Source of the DNA: Thermohalobaculum sp039033215
GTDB taxonomy: Bacteria > Pseudomonadota > Alphaproteobacteria > Rhodobacterales > Rhodobacteraceae
DNA length: 64,000 bases
Direction: 5' to 3'
Assembly (NCBI GenBank): GCA_039033215.1
Contig: JBCCDA010000006.1
Coordinates: forward strand, 1 to 64,000
How positions within the stretch are numbered: the stretch's first letter is position 1; every line of letters starts with the position of its first letter. The notes beneath the pieces are model-generated. The model was not told where the DNA came from. It saw only the letters and a list, made by a program, of their open reading frames with translations, and ran no database searches. Shown in pieces: positions 61,419 to 64,000 of this stretch. The position numbers and the translations under genes were made by a program.

Positions 61419-62807
61419 ATGGCCGAGGCCACAGCGAACTGGATGCAATACCTGAAACCCCCCGGCTTTAGCCGCGCGCCGGGGCAGGTCACGCCCGACA
61501 ACCGTTTCACCCAGGAAGCGCTGGAGCGGCACAAGCGCGAGGGGCTGGATCTCGCCGTGCGGGTGCGGATCTGGGCGATGACGGCCATCGGCATCTTCAT
61601 CCTGTTCATCACGCCATGGCCTGCGGTGCTCTTCTACGAGGGGGCGGTCATCCTCTTCATCCTCATCGGGCTGGCGCAGCGTCATGTCGGGCGGACGGGA
61701 CACAACCCGGCTGAACTTCGGCTGCTCTTTGCCGATCTTGCCCTGATGACCGTGGTGTGCCTGGCGCCCAACCCCTTGGACGACCGGACCTTGCCATTGG
61801 CTTTTCAGTACCGGTTCGAGACGTTTCTCTACTTCTTCACGATCCTCGCCGGCGCGACCCTGGCCTATTCGTGGCAGACGATCGTCGCGGTGGGGTCTTG
61901 GACGGCCGCGCTCTGGGCGATGGGCCTGGCCGTGGTCTGGTACCTCAGTGGCGACGGTGGCGGGCTGCGCGCTGATGCGCAGGCGCGCTTCCCGGATCAG
62001 CCGACGCTGGCGGAGTTCATGGACCCAACCGCCCTGATCGTCGAGCTGCGCGTCCAGGAGATCGTCGTCTTCCTGATCGTAGCGGGGATCCTCGCGGTCT
62101 CGATGCGCCGTCTGCAGAACCTTGTTCTGGAACAGGCCGAGGCCGAGCGCGGGCGGGCGAACCTCTCACGCTACTTCTCGCCAAATGTCGTCGAAAGCCT
62201 CAGCCACAGCGACGAACCGTTGCAGGAGGTCCGTACGCAGGATGTGGCCGTGCTGTTCGTCGATATCGTCGGGTTCACCGCCTATTCGGCAGACCGCCCG
62301 CCCGAGCGCGTCATCTCGACCCTGCGCGATTTCCACGCGCGCATGGAGACCGCTGTCTTCGACCACGGGGGCACCCTGGACAAGTACCTCGGCGATGGGT
62401 TGATGGCGACGTTCGGGACACCTTTCACCGGACCACGCGATGCCTCCAATGCGGTGGCGTGCGCCCGCGCCATGATGACCGCCGTCGATGACCTCAACCG
62501 CCAGCGTGAGGCGGCGGGCCGAGTCACATTGCGTGCGAGCTTTGGCCTGCACTATGGCGCTGTGGTTCTCGGTGACATCGGCGCAAGCCGGCTGGAGTTT
62601 GCCGTCATCGGCAACACGGTGAACATCGCAAGCCGGCTGGAGGCCATGACGCGGCAGCTCGATGTGCGTCTGATCGCCAGTGATGCAGTGATCGATCGAT
62701 TGACGCAGGAGCAGCCGGACGATGCGCCGGGCCAAGACCTCACGCCTGCCGGCCCGCACGAGGTGCGCGGATTGCATGCTCCGATCCGAATCTGGACTCT
62801 CAGCTAG
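61419..62807 (+). CDS. Membrane-bound class III nucleotide (adenylate) cyclase
   Basis: 462-aa cyclase: an N-terminal membrane domain with about six hydrophobic segments (residues 45-245), a short coiled-coil linker (LVLEQAEAERGRANLSRYF), and a catalytic domain (about 270-440). Metal-binding Asp in VLFVDIVGFT and in KYLGDGLMATFG, and the transition-state Asn/Arg in GNTVNIASRLE, are present. The residue that normally recognises adenine (D or T) is Ala here (EFAVIGNTVN). Likely an adenylate cyclase with an integral sensor domain. Confidence 0.92.
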   Translation: MAEATANWMQYLKPPGFSRAPGQVTPDNRFTQEALERHKREGLDLAVRVRIWAMTAIGIFILFITPWPAVLFYEGAVILFILIGLAQRHVGRTGHNPAELRLLFADLALMTVVCLAPNPLDDRTLPLAFQYRFETFLYFFTILAGATLAYSWQTIVAVGSWTAALWAMGLAVVWYLSGDGGGLRADAQARFPDQPTLAEFMDPTALIVELRVQEIVVFLIVAGILAVSMRRLQNLVLEQAEAERGRANLSRYFSPNVVESLSHSDEPLQEVRTQDVAVLFVDIVGFTAYSADRPPERVISTLRDFHARMETAVFDHGGTLDKYLGDGLMATFGTPFTGPRDASNAVACARAMMTAVDDLNRQREAAGRVTLRASFGLHYGAVVLGDIGASRLEFAVIGNTVNIASRLEAMTRQLDVRLIASDAVIDRLTQEQPDDAPGQDLTPAGPHEVRGLHAPIRIWTLS

Positions 62808-62916
62808 CTCGGCATAGACTGTTCCGGCTGCCCGGTGAGAACGGCGGCTTAACCATAACGAAACGGCTGCGTGTTTGGCTGGGGAAGTCATGCGCGATAG
62901 CTGAGGGGGAGCGATC

Positions 62917-63225
62917 ATGGATACTATCAAGCCCGACAAGGGGCCTGATCAGGAGGTGTGTGCGGGCTTCTGGGTACGCACTGCTGAGGCGGAGCACCGG
63001 GTGCTGGAGCTGACGGCGAACGGCTTCGTGATCGCAGCCGAGGCGCCGCCGCATCTGCGTGGATTTGCCGAGATTCTGCATGGCAGACTTCCTATACGGC
63101 ACGGGCTGATCGTCTGTTGTTGGAGCGAGCAGGGTCGGGTCGGGTACGAGTTCAAACGAACCTCACCGACACAACCGGTCTTTGCAGACTATGCGCCGGG
63201 GCAATCCGGGCACATGTCAGTCTAG
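62917..63225 (+). CDS. Small protein of unknown function
   Basis: 102-aa cytosolic protein following the cyclase by 109 bp; SD GAGGGGGAG before ATG 62917. Mixed alpha/beta (FWVRTAEAEHRVLELTANGFVI, GRVGYEFKRTSPTQPVFADY), a pattern that recalls short PilZ-like barrels but lacks the RxxxR and DxSxxG motifs. Unassigned. Confidence 0.7.
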   Translation: MDTIKPDKGPDQEVCAGFWVRTAEAEHRVLELTANGFVIAAEAPPHLRGFAEILHGRLPIRHGLIVCCWSEQGRVGYEFKRTSPTQPVFADYAPGQSGHMSV

Positions 63226-63309
63226 ATGCTGCCATTCAGCCTGTGATTGCTGTCACAGCCGCGCGTCACACCGTGTGGGAGAATCGTTCTCGCAACCGAG
63301 GAGAACGAT

Positions 63310-63636
63310 ATGCACATCAAGGCCATTGCAGCCGCGGCACTGCTCACGTTCGCCGCAACAACCGCTGAGGCGACGCCTGCATTCTACCATTGGTATCAGA
63401 AGTGGGACGGCAAGATGTCCGAATGTCGGACGCTTCTTGAGCGCGCCGCCAACAACGTCAACGCCGAACAGGGCGACATCAACAAGTACAGCGCACTGTT
63501 CAAGCGCAGCGACGTCATCGGCAGTATGCGCTGCCTCAGCCGCGGCGGAAACAAGACCTGGGTCGTGATCATCGCGTCGGGTGACGACGGCGGGTTGACC
63601 GAAGCGATGTTCAACAGGATGCGGGCCGCCCTCTGA
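63310..63636 (+). CDS. Small exported protein of unknown function
   Basis: 108 aa with a signal peptide (MHIKAIAAAALLTFAATTAEA). ATG 63310 follows GAGGAG. Mature protein is helical with two cysteines (MSECRT and MRCLSRGG) that could pair. No family recognised. Convergent with the soxG fragment. Confidence 0.75.
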   Translation: MHIKAIAAAALLTFAATTAEATPAFYHWYQKWDGKMSECRTLLERAANNVNAEQGDINKYSALFKRSDVIGSMRCLSRGGNKTWVVIIASGDDGGLTEAMFNRMRAAL

Positions 63637-63645
63637 CGCGGCTGG

Positions 63646-64000
63646 CTATCCGAAATGTGCAAGGTGGTGCGCGACGACCTCGCGCAGCACGTCCGCATAG
63701 GACCGCATGACCATGACCTCGTATCGTGGCCCGTCCCGGTCACGGCGCAGGACACGGGTAATCATGTGGTGCATTTCGGTCGTGGCGAACGAGCCGTCGG
63801 GAAACGCATGGTCGCGCAGGTCGATCGACACCATGCGCTTCAGGATTTCGGCAGCGTGAGGGCCGCTGAGCGCCAGCCCCGCCTGATCGTGGCTCATGTC
63901 CAGCCAGGCCCCCTGGGCAGGTTCAGGTTGCAGCGGACACGTGGCGCCGTCGTCCCCTAGCACCCACCACTTCAGGGGTTCCACCCGGATCAGCAGCCGG
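63646..64000 (-). CDS. soxG: Sarcosine oxidase subunit gamma, partial
   Basis: C-terminal part of the gamma subunit of heterotetrameric sarcosine oxidase; the gene runs off the right edge. Seen: RVEPLKWWVLGDDGA, then LDMSHDQAGLALSGPHAAEILKRM and LRDHAFPDGSFATTEMHHM, the SoxG pattern. The complex oxidises sarcosine to glycine with transfer of the methyl to THF. It fits with the DMGDH-like genes at the left end: both ends of the window serve methylated-glycine catabolism. Confidence 0.85.
   Translation of the reverse strand, partial: RLLIRVEPLKWWVLGDDGATCPLQPEPAQGAWLDMSHDQAGLALSGPHAAEILKRMVSIDLRDHAFPDGSFATTEMHHMITRVLRRDRDGPRYEVMVMRSYADVLREVVAHHLAHFG

Overview
The window is GC-rich bacterial chromosome with dense genes on both strands and many 4-base ATGA, GTGA or TTGA stop/start overlaps. 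The gene set points to a marine-type alphaproteobacterium of the Rhodobacteraceae (Roseobacter group). The evidence is GapR (DUF2312), DUF1244, several FAD/GcvT demethylating dehydrogenases, a DUF1989 protein, a SoxG fragment, a MerR-controlled beta-oxidation operon, and pheS and pheT on the same strand but separated. I cannot name the genus. I recognised no rRNA, tRNA, CRISPR array, insertion sequence or prophage.

Layout. 0-8 kb: a Cache chemoreceptor, then two paralogous FAD/GcvT dehydrogenases (methylated glycine or betaine catabolism) separated by a 425-bp GC-rich gap. 8-14 kb: an unknown lysine-rich protein, a WYL regulator with twin operators, a long double hairpin, a Rieske oxygenase/DUF1989 operon, an R/E/A-rich lipoprotein, and an exported protein of unknown family behind an AT-rich leader. 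14-24 kb: a fatty-acid/acyl-CoA degradation cluster on the minus strand (MerR regulator, acyl-CoA dehydrogenase, VOC, small unknowns, GST, GFA, thiolase, SnoaL, FadJ). Two hotdog thioesterases run divergently across an ACGT palindrome. 24-34 kb: SGNH hydrolase, PHB-depolymerase-like esterase, MATE and MFS transporters, pyruvate kinase, N-formylglutamate amidohydrolase, DUF1244, GapR, an orphan sigma-54 response regulator, and an OmpA lipoprotein with a clear terminator. 34-44 kb: PepF, DUF2147, a Tat-type SGNH protein, PheS, ASCH, PheT, MscL, muramidase and alanine dehydrogenase. 44-54 kb: AzlCD amino-acid exporter, FdhD, BLUF photoreceptor, PanB, and a molybdenum-cofactor run (MobA, MobB, MoeA) interrupted by a duplicated mobA-panB scar. 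54-64 kb: MFS, a large coiled-coil membrane protein, GreA, CarB, GFA, a class III nucleotide cyclase, small proteins, and the C-terminal part of sarcosine oxidase gamma running off the right edge.

Functional themes are demethylation of quaternary amines, beta-oxidation under a MerR regulator, and molybdenum-cofactor and FdhD genes that imply a molybdo-formate dehydrogenase elsewhere. The observations I would follow first are: two intergenic arrays of the same degenerate 11-bp unit (20.2 and 38.6 kb); the mobA'/'panB junction at 50.5-50.8 kb, which looks like the scar of a tandem duplication; the 28-bp stepped hairpin at 10.0 kb; the twin WYL operators; and two proteins of unknown family with long Gly/Ala hydrophobic segments (7.8 and 13.3 kb).
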